This document shows, one piece after another, positions 33,294-39,324 of a stretch of DNA of 39,324 nucleotides. The notes below the pieces were generated by a model. It was not told where the DNA came from. It searched no databases and saw only the letters and a list, made by a program, of their open reading frames with translations. Numbering within the stretch: position 1 is the stretch's first letter; the number at the start of each line of letters is the position of its first letter. The stretch covers positions 1 to 39,324 of the forward strand of contig CAKQMD010000014.1 in assembly GCA_934254925.1 (NCBI GenBank), read 5' to 3'. A program made the position numbers and the translations under genes. The stretch is from an uncultured Alphaproteobacteria bacterium (GTDB lineage: Bacteria; Pseudomonadota; Alphaproteobacteria; RF32; CAG-239).

Positions 33294-33822
33294 AAATCTT
33301 TTCTACCTGAGAAAACTCCAATTCCACCGGAGTCGAACGCCCGAAAATAGACACCGAAACTTTCAGCCTCGTCTTTTCGGCATCCACTTCCTCCACCAAA
33401 CCGACAAAAGAAGCAAACGGCCCGTCATTGACCCGAACCTGTTCGCCGACTTCAAAGTCGATAACCGTCTGCGGCCGCTCAATGCCTTCTTGCATCTGAG
33501 TAATGATCCGTTGCGCTTCCGCTTCGGTAATCGGGTAAGGTTTGTTGCGGCTGCCAAGGAAATTGGTCACTTTCGGATTGTTCTTGATCAAATGCCAAGC
33601 ATCGTCCGTCATCACCATCTTGACCAAAATATAACCGGGGAAGAACTTGCGTTCGCTGCTGACCTTGGTTCCCTTTTTCACTTCCACGACTTCCTCGGTC
33701 GGCACAAGAATATCCAAGATCTTGTCTTCCATTTTTTTCACAACCGCCTGTTCTTTAATCGATTCGGCAACTTTTTTCTCCGAACCGGAATGAACATTGA
33801 CGACATACCAACGGGCATCCAT
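33292..33822 (-). CDS. nusG: Transcription termination/antitermination protein NusG
   Basis: 176 aa. The N-terminal NGN domain (MDARWYVVNVHSGSEKKVAE, FPGYILVKMVMTDDAWHLIK) is followed by a C-terminal KOW domain (FEVGEQVRVNDGPFASFVGL). NusG couples RNA polymerase with Rho or the ribosome. It lies 4 bases after secE, the normal order. The expected next gene, rplK, is displaced by mscL and the S1-like gene. Confidence 0.97.
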   Translation of the reverse strand: MDARWYVVNVHSGSEKKVAESIKEQAVVKKMEDKILDILVPTEEVVEVKKGTKVSSERKFFPGYILVKMVMTDDAWHLIKNNPKVTNFLGSRNKPYPITEAEAQRIITQMQEGIERPQTVIDFEVGEQVRVNDGPFASFVGLVEEVDAEKTRLKVSVSIFGRSTPVELEFSQVEKI

Positions 33823-33826
33823 TAAA

Positions 33827-34024
33827 CTATACTCCCAGACCTAAAATTAACTTCATCGCCCAGCCCAAAATCTGGTCGACAAAAAAGAAGAAAGTCGCGG
33901 CAATCGCCACAATGATCAAAACCATGATCGACGTCTTGACCACCTCGTCTTTAGTAGGCCAGGTTACCTTTTTAACTTCCTGCTTCACCTGTCTGAAAAA
34001 CTGTATCGGGCTGATTTTTGCCAT
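33827..34024 (-). CDS. secE: Preprotein translocase subunit SecE
   Basis: 65 aa from the ATG at 34024 (MAKISPIQFFRQVKQEVKKV). It has the conserved amphipathic segment VKKVTWPTKDEVVKTS and a single membrane helix (IMVLIIVAIAATFFFFVDQI). This is the short one-helix form normal outside Enterobacteria. It stabilises SecY. The longer frame to 34114 lacks a ribosome site. The usual tRNA-Trp upstream is absent here. Confidence 0.95.
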   Translation of the reverse strand: MAKISPIQFFRQVKQEVKKVTWPTKDEVVKTSIMVLIIVAIAATFFFFVDQILGWAMKLILGLGV

Positions 34025-34138
34025 TATCTTCAATCCACCAAAAAAAGTTAAACACCCCGCCAGGCGGGAAATGGCAGGACACACCCCGTAAATACGGACT
34101 GACATAAACAGCACAATGCGTCCTAACGTAATGCCGCC

Positions 34139-34167
34139 AACATATTAAATTATTTTTTTGATGTCAA
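34139..34167 (-). promoter_or_regulatory. Promoter of secE-nusG
   Basis: Minus strand: perfect -35 TTGACA (34162-34167), 17-base spacer, -10 TATGTT (34139-34144). The leader of about 110 bases includes a CCCGC-CTG-GCGGG hairpin. Confidence 0.7.
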
Positions 34168-34232
34168 TAGGTATATTCGCAGTTTAGCCAAATAATCACG
34201 GCATACGTGCATGATCGTCCCTCTTGCGCAGC

Positions 34233-35744
34233 CTATTCCCTATTCCGACTTGGCACATAACGCAAAGCTTGCAAACTTTCTCTCGATACTGGTCTGGCAC
34301 TTGATACCCCCGTCGTGCGAAGAGCCCGTAGTTTATCTGCCCGAGTTTCTGCTTGAGGATTTGTTTCTTTGGAAGAACTTATTTTCGCTTTAAGCTCTTT
34401 TAATTTTTTGATTTGTGAATTTGCCGCCCTAAAGGTCCCGGTCAGGGCATAATTTTTGACGGCTTCGAATTTATCCGCTCTTTCGGGATATATTTGAGCG
34501 TACAACCCTTTGACGGCCTCTATATCCATTCCCTGATTAATTGCCCGAACAAAGGCAAAATCATTATTGGCAAGCTGCTCAAATGAAAAACCTCTGCTAC
34601 CGGACTTATGATTCAAAAGCCTTTCATTTGCCGACGAATTTATTTGTTGCAGATTTTCCGTTGCATAAGCAAAAGCGTCTTGCCCCGAAGTGTTTATGTC
34701 AACGGGGAAACCTTTTCTTTCAAAATTTTCTCCATTTTCAAAAAAAGCATGTGTCGAACCGATCTTAACCCCATATCCAAATTGTCCTCTGACCGCTTCG
34801 CCGCTAATCTCGGCATAACAGCCGGCAGTGTTTTCGCCGACATAAGTGACTCCCGGATGATGCTTGAGGAATTGGCACAAACTTTCACCCGCAGAAGCCG
34901 TCTGACGATTAGTCAAAATGATAATCGGCTTCTTATATCCGCCGTTGACAAAAGCGGGATATTTTTCCCTATGAGAGGAATAATCGCAAACAGGCACCAA
35001 CGCACCGCTATATTGATGATTTTGCATTCTTTGCAGATAAGTATCTCTGCTTATCTCGCCGTTTATCAATCTGATGTAATCGGCTTCTCGCGTATCACGA
35101 TAAACACTTTTCTCAAAAGGAGCCACCTCGTTGCCGTACAATTTTTTCGCCAGCAGCTCGAAGGGAACCGAAGCCCCGCCGGGATTATCCCTGATATCGA
35201 TGATAAGGGAATCATATTTTTCGCTTCCGTCGGGATTAAATAATTTTTCATCCAATTCCTTTGAAAACTGCAGCCATTCATTCGGCAAAGTGCTGCCGAG
35301 TTCCGGCAAAGCAATAATTGCCGTCTTCTTTCCCTCAACTTCCGATATTTCCCATTTTTTATCCGTGCAAATATTGTTCCCGACAGCAACCGGATTAGGC
35401 TCTCTCGGCAATAAATTGCCTTTACTCGGAGAAATCTTAAGATGCTCATCCGGAAGCTTTTGCAAAACCTTGTCTAACTTTATGCAAAAATCTTTTACGC
35501 TTACAGTTTCAAGATCTCCGTTATAAAATTCCGCAAGACTGTTTTCAAATTCTTGCCTTGTCGCCTCATCCCATAAAGTATATCCGACATGCCCCTTGGC
35601 AATTAACCTTCCTATTCTCGCAATATCCCTTTGCTGATCTTCTCTGGTCATCATGTCCGTTTGAGAAGCTTCAAAAGGGCTTGCAATATCCTCCAAAGAT
35701 ATTGTATCTACAATTTCTGCAAAAGTTAATGCGTTATCAGACAT
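34233..35744 (-). CDS. S41-family peptidase-like protein without signal peptide
   Basis: 503 aa. The S41 (C-terminal processing/tricorn-like) core is clear: LPDEHLKI with likely catalytic H101, LIIDIRDNPGG (180-190), nucleophile S284 in TNRQTASAGES, and YVGENTAG with E304. The N-terminal 80 residues and the C-terminal 100 residues (basic, RADKLRALRTTGVSSARPVS) are not part of the core. There is no signal peptide or membrane helix, unusual since most S41 enzymes are exported. A PDZ domain is not evident. It lies beside an AT-rich effector-like island, so it may be cytosolic or a secreted effector (inference). The ribosome site (AGG, 11 bases) is weak. Confidence 0.8.
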   Translation of the reverse strand: MSDNALTFAEIVDTISLEDIASPFEASQTDMMTREDQQRDIARIGRLIAKGHVGYTLWDEATRQEFENSLAEFYNGDLETVSVKDFCIKLDKVLQKLPDEHLKISPSKGNLLPREPNPVAVGNNICTDKKWEISEVEGKKTAIIALPELGSTLPNEWLQFSKELDEKLFNPDGSEKYDSLIIDIRDNPGGASVPFELLAKKLYGNEVAPFEKSVYRDTREADYIRLINGEISRDTYLQRMQNHQYSGALVPVCDYSSHREKYPAFVNGGYKKPIIILTNRQTASAGESLCQFLKHHPGVTYVGENTAGCYAEISGEAVRGQFGYGVKIGSTHAFFENGENFERKGFPVDINTSGQDAFAYATENLQQINSSANERLLNHKSGSRGFSFEQLANNDFAFVRAINQGMDIEAVKGLYAQIYPERADKFEAVKNYALTGTFRAANSQIKKLKELKAKISSSKETNPQAETRADKLRALRTTGVSSARPVSRESLQALRYVPSRNRE

Positions 35745-35926
35745 TTAGTCAAACCTAAAACAAGTTGTCCCGTTTGTTTAAGATTACCATAATTAACGAT
35801 TATAATCAATATGTTAGTTAAAAGCAAATAAGTATACGGAATATTGAGAGAATAAAAGAAAGATAAGCACTTTATCTTGCATGCCGGAAACAACCATGCA
35901 AGCCACAGATTTTTTATAAGTGAACA

Positions 35927-36247
35927 TTATATATTAAAGAAAAATATATAATATACAAAGTTAATTAGATATACAAAAAATGGAATTATGACTGCAAAAT
36001 ATGCTTTTTTCTTATTTATCCTCATCTGTCGCAAAGCATAAACAGAAGGTACAATCAAGATACTCAAAGTAACTAATATAAGCACAGTATAATGTATCTT
36101 GTTTTTATACTGCCACCCCATTGGTTCGGCTCCCCACATCATCCCTTGATCATTAATTGTATAGAAATAATCTACGATTAAAATAATTGCAACAAACAAA
36201 TTCAAAGCTAAAAACAAATAAAATGGAATAAGCCTGAGAATTTTCAT
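35927..36247 (-). CDS. Small membrane protein, possible immunity protein
   Basis: 106 aa with three or four hydrophobic helices: about 7-27, 50-70 (YTVLILVTLSILIVPSVYAL) and 81-105 (AYFAVIIPFFVYLINFVYYI). AAGG lies 7-8 bases before the ATG. It is codirectional with and 64 bases downstream of the DUF2778 gene, the position of an effector's cognate immunity protein. No family was recognised. DNA here is much more AT-rich than the ribosomal region. Confidence 0.7.
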   Translation of the reverse strand: MKILRLIPFYLFLALNLFVAIILIVDYFYTINDQGMMWGAEPMGWQYKNKIHYTVLILVTLSILIVPSVYALRQMRINKKKAYFAVIIPFFVYLINFVYYIFFFNI

Positions 36248-36311
36248 AATTGCACCTTCTTCTAATTTATAAAAATAACTATAAATAATTATTGAAATAA
36301 TTCAATAGCAA

Positions 36312-37052
36312 TTACCAGCAATCTTCATCATATTTAACATCTAAAATCATATCATGACCATAGTTCTTAAACCGATTGGTAAACTCATCCATTTTATCGG
36401 TCAAATCTATACAACCACTTGAGCCATATTCTTTTCCGCCGTGAATTGATAAATTTGTACGATTTTTGTTATCAGTTCCTTTAGCTGGTTCAAGCCAAAC
36501 TCGATTGTTACCCCACGAGCCTTGTCCTCCTCTCCATTTTCCGAAGATGCCCATACCATAATTACTAATCATTTGATCGATTTTACTTTGATCTTTATAA
36601 AAATTCTGATGTTGCGACTGTCTGACTAACCATTTTCCTTCTGGGAGTGGCCCTTTATTTTTGATTACATCATACTCCTTGCATTGATAACCAGGATTCC
36701 CTGACATTCCTTTCCAAGAGGCTACTTTATGATCATCTTCATACCAAGAAAGTTCTTTACCATTAAAACTCAAACGTGACGGTTTGTGTTGAGAAAGCTC
36801 TTTGTTCATTAAAGCAATTGTTTCTCCCTCTCTTTTCATTGTCCCATCTACAATTAGATTGTTTTTTCGTTGATACGTTTTGATTCCTTCAAATAATTCA
36901 TTATCAGGATACTCTGTCATTCCATAAGATGGAGTATCATAAGCTCCGAATTTCTTAAGATAAGTTTTAAGAGGAATCATATCTTCTTCAGCAACTGCAG
37001 AAGATGCAGCAACATCTTTGTTAAGGTTAAAAATATTATTAAAAGATGACAT
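36312..37052 (-). CDS. DUF2778 (Tlde1-like) L,D-transpeptidase-fold protein with N-terminal peptidoglycan-binding-like domain
   Basis: 246 aa; GGAG lies 7 bases before the ATG. Residues about 27-82 resemble a peptidoglycan-binding_1 repeat (IPLKTYLKKFGAY, FEGIKTYQRKNNLIVDGTM). Residues about 93-240 match DUF2778: LSFNGKELSWYEDDHKVASW, KGPLPEGKW, and the catalytic pair in LSIHGGKEYGSSGCIDL (H204, C214). DUF2778 includes Tlde1, a type VI secretion effector that cuts and exchanges peptidoglycan stem peptides. There is no signal peptide, as expected for an effector delivered by a secretion machine. No secretion genes are in the window. A role in self wall remodelling remains possible. Confidence 0.8.
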   Translation of the reverse strand: MSSFNNIFNLNKDVAASSAVAEEDMIPLKTYLKKFGAYDTPSYGMTEYPDNELFEGIKTYQRKNNLIVDGTMKREGETIALMNKELSQHKPSRLSFNGKELSWYEDDHKVASWKGMSGNPGYQCKEYDVIKNKGPLPEGKWLVRQSQHQNFYKDQSKIDQMISNYGMGIFGKWRGGQGSWGNNRVWLEPAKGTDNKNRTNLSIHGGKEYGSSGCIDLTDKMDEFTNRFKNYGHDMILDVKYDEDCW

Positions 37053-37080
37053 TGAAAATCTCCTTTTTCATAGATTATTT

Positions 37081-37114
37081 AAAAACAAAAAACCGTTGGA
37101 ATAAACCAACGGTT
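37081..37114 (-). terminator. Terminator/attenuator in the leader of the DUF2778 gene
   Basis: Minus strand: AACCGTTGG (loop TTTATT) CCAACGGTT followed by TTTTGTTTTT, a textbook Rho-independent terminator. It lies upstream, only 29 bases before the start codon of the DUF2778 gene. It could attenuate that gene or end a separate small RNA. Confidence 0.8.
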
Positions 37115-37165
37115 CAAATAAAAAACACTTGAAATTAGATACACTAACCCCAAGTGACAATTATA
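37115..37165 (-). promoter_or_regulatory. Possible promoter and 5' hairpin of a small RNA or leader
   Basis: A TATAAT -10 (37160-37165, minus strand) precedes the inverted repeat CACTTG (37151-37156) / CAAGTG (37126-37131). With the terminator at 37081-37114 this would give a transcript of about 75 bases. No convincing -35 is seen at 16-18 bases. Confidence 0.4.
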
Positions 37166-37213
37166 ATTTAGCAAAGAAAATCATACATTACAAGAGAATA
37201 TTAAACATATCAA

Positions 37214-37259
37214 CAACTATTGATTTCATAAAAACATTTTACCTATGTAATAGTCGATA
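37214..37259 (+). repeat. 46-bp promoter-region repeat, copy 1
   Basis: Aligns without gaps to 38050-38095 with 37 of 46 positions identical. It includes CAACTATTG, AAAAC, TTTACCTA, TAATA and GATA. Within it TTGATT and TATGTA sit 18 bases apart, so it probably is a promoter. It lies 145 bases before the 4-TM gene at 37404, on that gene's strand. Confidence 0.65.
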
Positions 37260-37403
37260 AGGATTCCATTAGTAAAAAATTGGAATCAAGGCTTTAATGC
37301 GGGAAAATTTGGATTTGTAGTGCAACAAACATATAACGATACTTGCAAACGTAAAAAATAGATGATCTAATTTACTGAAAAACAACTGGAGAAGATGATA
37401 TTT

Positions 37404-37823
37404 ATGAAAACATTCGGAAAACATGTTTTAATCTTAGGTGGACTTTACTTTATTATCTCCTCCGTGTTAGATTTATGGGAAAACAATTTTTTTAATATTT
37501 TTGCATTTTGTCTTTTCACTGCAATCTTTGTATGTTTGTGCTTCAAACAAAAATTTGACTTCATAAACTATATTCAAAACCATTTTCCTAAAATTACAAA
37601 TTATCTGGTAGCTCTTGGCATATTAGAGTACATTGGCATAATTTTTGGAATGATCCCTGGAATAATTTACGGATATAATGCAGCGCAGGCACAATATAAA
37701 GGACACGAATATCATTCAATCTTTCCGCAATATATTGAATATTTTTCTTATATCTATGTTGTAATTCTAATTATTACTTTAATCCGGGCTACATACCAAA
37801 GCTTTTTCTCCCAAAAAATATAA
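37404..37823 (+). CDS. Four-helix membrane protein, paralogue 1
   Basis: 139 aa from the ATG at 37404 (MKTFGKHVLILGGLYFIISS); an ATG at 37395 is closer to the GGAG but gives three extra residues not matched in the paralogue. Four hydrophobic helices are visible. It shares layout and patches with the gene at 38471: K-x5-LILGGL / LVLGGL, CF-K-x-K-F, FPK-x3-YL-x-A-x-G. No family was recognised. An immunity role is a guess based on neighbourhood and size. Confidence 0.7.
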   Translation: MKTFGKHVLILGGLYFIISSVLDLWENNFFNIFAFCLFTAIFVCLCFKQKFDFINYIQNHFPKITNYLVALGILEYIGIIFGMIPGIIYGYNAAQAQYKGHEYHSIFPQYIEYFSYIYVVILIITLIRATYQSFFSQKI

Positions 37824-37827
37824 CGAG

Positions 37828-37858
37828 GCATGCCCCGAATCTTTCAGGGCTTTTTTAC
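37828..37858 (+). terminator. Terminator after membrane paralogue 1
   Basis: GCCCCGAA pairs with TTCAGGGC (one mismatch on this strand) around TCT, followed by six T. It begins 10 bases past the stop codon. Confidence 0.8.
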
Positions 37859-38049
37859 GCAAATGTTCTTTGAATATCCTGAAATTTCATTCTGACCAAT
37901 AGTGCTAAGTATTTGATTCTAAATGCTGGCAAAAGTCAGAATAAAAGGGCCTAGATTCCTCTCAAACCCTTGGATTTCCTTGACAGAGACAGTAAGACAA
38001 TCCACAGACTATTCTCATATAAGCAAAAAAGATAAAAAAATATTTTGCA
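37859..38049. other. AT-rich intergenic stretch
   Basis: Part of the 313-base gap between 37823 and 38137. No gene, hairpin or clear promoter was seen in these bases. A TTGACA at about 37980 has no -10 at the right distance. Confidence 0.5.
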
Positions 38050-38095
38050 CAACTATTGCTTTTATTAAAACTGTTTACCTACATAATAATTGATA
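38050..38095 (+). repeat. 46-bp promoter-region repeat, copy 2
   Basis: Partner of 37214-37259 (37 of 46 identical, no gaps). TTGCTT and TACATA are 18 bases apart. It ends at the start of a 14-bp palindrome and lies 41 bases before the small gene at 38137. Confidence 0.65.
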
Positions 38096-38104
38096 GCGCT
38101 ATCA
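38091..38104. promoter_or_regulatory. 14-bp palindromic operator candidate
   Basis: TGATAGCGCTATCA is a perfect palindrome placed just past the candidate -10 and 32 bases before the ATG at 38137, a usual site for a dimeric repressor. The first repeat copy lacks it. Confidence 0.5.
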
Positions 38105-38136
38105 TTATGTTTAACTATTAGAAAAGGAATAATAAA

Positions 38137-38415
38137 ATGCCTAAAAAATTATCTACATCAAGCAAAGCATCACCCCGTTATAATAATGATTGCTCTACTA
38201 AAGGAATTGCGTCAAATTTCATTAAAATCAGAAAAGATGCGGCTGTTTCTAAACCCATCTCAACAGGTTCGATCATTGGAGATTATGCTATTACTAAAAT
38301 TCCATATATTGGACAAGCCATAAAAGCCTATAACAAAGGTTCTTTCGGGGGTTCACACCTTGCTCATGGTATTAATGCTTACAATGAAAGTTGCCGCAGT
38401 CGTAAGAAAAAATAA
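38137..38415 (+). CDS. Small basic protein, unrecognised
   Basis: 92 aa; AAAGGA lies 8 bases before the ATG. It begins and ends with lysine/arginine/serine-rich stretches (MPKKLSTSSKASPRYNNDCS; ESCRSRKKK). A central segment GSIIGDYAITKIPYIGQAIK is mildly hydrophobic, followed by AYNKGSFGGSHLAHGINAYN. Cysteines lie at about residues 19 and 87. The repeated AYN and the glycine-rich core recall small exported or toxin-like peptides, but no family is recognised. It is followed 55 bases later by a 4-TM protein on the same strand, so a toxin-immunity or cargo-exporter pair is possible (inference). Confidence 0.6.
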   Translation: MPKKLSTSSKASPRYNNDCSTKGIASNFIKIRKDAAVSKPISTGSIIGDYAITKIPYIGQAIKAYNKGSFGGSHLAHGINAYNESCRSRKKK

Positions 38416-38470
38416 AGAAATAAATATTATTATAAACTAACCCAACTAATTCGGAAAAGGAGTACAAACA

Positions 38471-38881
38471 ATGAAATTATGGTCAAAAGAAGCGCTTGTA
38501 TTAGGCGGATTATCAGGTGTTTTAGAAACTCCTCTTTCCTTATTGGGTTTTGAAATCCTCTCTGATATTTTATTTTTATTGTTTATCATTTGTATATTTA
38601 TGCTTTGCTTTAACAAAACACCTAAATTTTTATCAAATTTTATATCCGATTACCCCAAAACATCATATTACCTGTGCGCCATTGGTTGGATTCCGTATTT
38701 TATGATAATAACAACAATAGTCTTTTTAGGAAGCGTTTATTTCGTTTCTTATTCTGAAGAATTTATTGTGCGTTTTCTTCTCAGCTTGGCCTACATAAGT
38801 TTGGGAATGTCATTCATTTCTTTAATCATTGCCTTTACCAGAAAGAAAAGGTTAGAGTATAAGAATAATACAAAACAATAA
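38471..38881 (+). CDS. Four-helix membrane protein, paralogue 2
   Basis: 136 aa (MKLWSKEALVLGGLSGVLET); AAAAGGAG lies about 8-10 bases before the ATG. Four hydrophobic helices, including LSDILFLLFIICIFMLCF and IVRFLLSLAYISLGMSFISL, and a basic tail. It is related to the protein at 37404 in its N-terminal motif, CFNKTPKF and YPKTSYYLCAIGWIPY. Two such paralogues, each with its own copy of the 46-bp promoter repeat upstream of the unit, imply a duplicated cassette. Confidence 0.7.
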   Translation: MKLWSKEALVLGGLSGVLETPLSLLGFEILSDILFLLFIICIFMLCFNKTPKFLSNFISDYPKTSYYLCAIGWIPYFMIITTIVFLGSVYFVSYSEEFIVRFLLSLAYISLGMSFISLIIAFTRKKRLEYKNNTKQ

Positions 38882-38898
38882 AAATTTTCATTCTAAAC

Positions 38899-39160
38899 TA
38901 TAATATATCCCGAAACCCGATAGGATTCAAACCGCATTAACTGCTTGTAAAATAAGGAATTTAATCTGGGATAGTCCGTGTAACAAGCGGGAAACTTTTC
39001 TTAGTGTTGCTAGGCTTCAGCCGCAGGAACACTTAGTTGTTCGCGCAAGTAGAAAACTTTAGTTTTCGTAGCGGCGCAAACGGCTCTGATTACAACACCT
39101 CACACGGACTCGGTTAAGTGCTTGATATATAAATGAAAAACCGCCCTTTCGGACGGTTTA
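38899..39160 (+). ncRNA. Candidate structured RNA, family unknown
   Basis: A TATAAT (38899-38904) starts the segment. AGTCCGTGT (38973-38981) pairs perfectly with ACACGGACT (39102-39110), enclosing further hairpins: AGTGTT/AACACT (39003-39008 with 39028-39033), GAAAAC-TTTA-GTTTTC (39052-39067) and GGCTTCAGCC. GCTTGT (38943-38948) pairs with ACAAGC (38983-38988) across the outer stem, suggesting a pseudoknot. It ends in a strong stem AAACCG..CCC/GGACGGTTT (39137-39160). No long ORF is present. It does not match any RNA family I recognise. Confidence 0.5.
39136..39160. terminator. Terminator-like hairpin
   Basis: AAACCGCCC pairs with GGACGGTTT around TTTC, with A- and T-rich flanks on both sides. 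The T-run is better on the minus strand, but the plus strand is also acceptable. Confidence 0.65.
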
Positions 39161-39324
39161 TCTTGACTGGCAGGGGCAAGTCAAGATTGTCCTCGACATT
39201 GCTTCCTCAATGCTCGTTCCACATCGGCGCTGGCATTTTGCCACCGGCATACTCACGTCTGCCTGCGCCTTGTAGTCAAACTCACTCCCTCGTGAGTTCG
39301 AACCTAACCTTCCCGAAATGCCAA
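39158..39324 (-). other. Open frame at the right edge, more likely RNA-linked than coding
   Basis: Minus strand: an open frame without a visible start enters from the edge and ends at TAA 39158, reading ...GSEFDYKAQADVSMPVAKCQ, then RRCGTSIEEAMSRTILTCPC, QSR. The same DNA on the plus strand is rich in short perfect stems: CTTGACT/AGTCAAG, CATTG/CAATG, TGGCA-TTT-TGCCA, AACTCAC/GTGAGTT. It also holds a tRNA T-loop-like GTTCGAAC. This favours a structured element over a protein. Too little is visible to decide. Confidence 0.3.

Noticed and set aside
39060..39117. tmRNA tag (GCAAACGGC... after a TAG, reading ANGSDYNTSHGLG)
   Set aside because: The approach to the frame resembles a tmRNA resume site, but the tag does not end in LAA/VAA and no tRNA-like acceptor with matching strands was found.
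38881..39324. DGR template repeat for the flagellin variable segment
   Set aside because: No stretch resembles the framework DNA around YWSSSE or RSF on either strand, and no reverse transcriptase is encoded here.
39245..39324. tRNA gene ending at the right edge
   Set aside because: A T-loop-like GTTCGAAC exists, but there is no paired 5' acceptor strand, D arm or anticodon arm at the right distances.
1..39324. CRISPR arrays, rRNA genes, insertion sequences
   Set aside because: No regularly spaced repeats, rRNA-like segments, transposase frames or terminal repeats were seen.

Overview
The window looks like a chromosomal segment of an alphaproteobacterium, probably an uncultured host-associated one (lineage inferred, not proven). 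Supporting this are the kdsD-lptC-lptA-lptB-rpoN-hpf-ptsN order, a DUF1150 gene, the ftsH-glmM pair, and the str and beta operons (tuf, fusA, rpsG, rpsL; rpoC, rpoB, rplL, rplJ, rplA, rplK, nusG, secE). LPS assembly genes show a Gram-negative envelope. The left edge cuts tuf, which is often duplicated. The right edge lies in an unrecognised structured sequence.

Layout. 1-3276: tuf (cut), fusA, rpsG and rpsL, minus strand, with an rpsL promoter. 3430-5625: flagellin-like gene A, plus strand. 5718-11589: Kdo synthesis, LPS transport, sigma-54, ribosome hibernation and PTS-Ntr genes, plus strand. 11708-14865: DUF1150, an orphan sensor kinase, infA, a small YjfB-like motility protein and a frameshifted membrane-protein gene. 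14972-28456: glmM, ftsH, rpoC, rpoB, rplL and rplJ with an L10 leader, minus strand. 28504-30588: flagellin-like gene B, minus strand, lodged between rplJ and rplA. 30803-34024: rplA, rplK, nusG and secE, interrupted by an S1-like gene and mscL. 34233-38881: an AT-rich accessory island with an S41 peptidase, a Tlde1-like (DUF2778) putative peptidoglycan-targeting effector, and small membrane proteins that could be immunity factors. 38890-39324: a structured RNA candidate and the unresolved contig end.

The most remarkable system is the pair of flagellin-like genes. Each keeps flagellin D0/D1 ends, but the central exposed region is replaced by a beta-repeat segment and a DUF1566 (C-type-lectin-like) domain. 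This is the fold diversified by diversity-generating retroelements (DGRs) in other proteins. The two copies are about 85% identical just upstream. They then diverge at 28 of 50 codons in the exact segment where DGR variable repeats lie (YWSSSE...RSF), and are then 100% identical for 448 bp. This suggests a surface-diversifying filament protein shaped by targeted diversification or strong selection plus gene conversion. No reverse transcriptase or template repeat was found in this window, so DGR action is inference.

The two copies are convergent inverted repeats bracketing about 23 kb that includes rpoBC, so recombination between them could invert that block.
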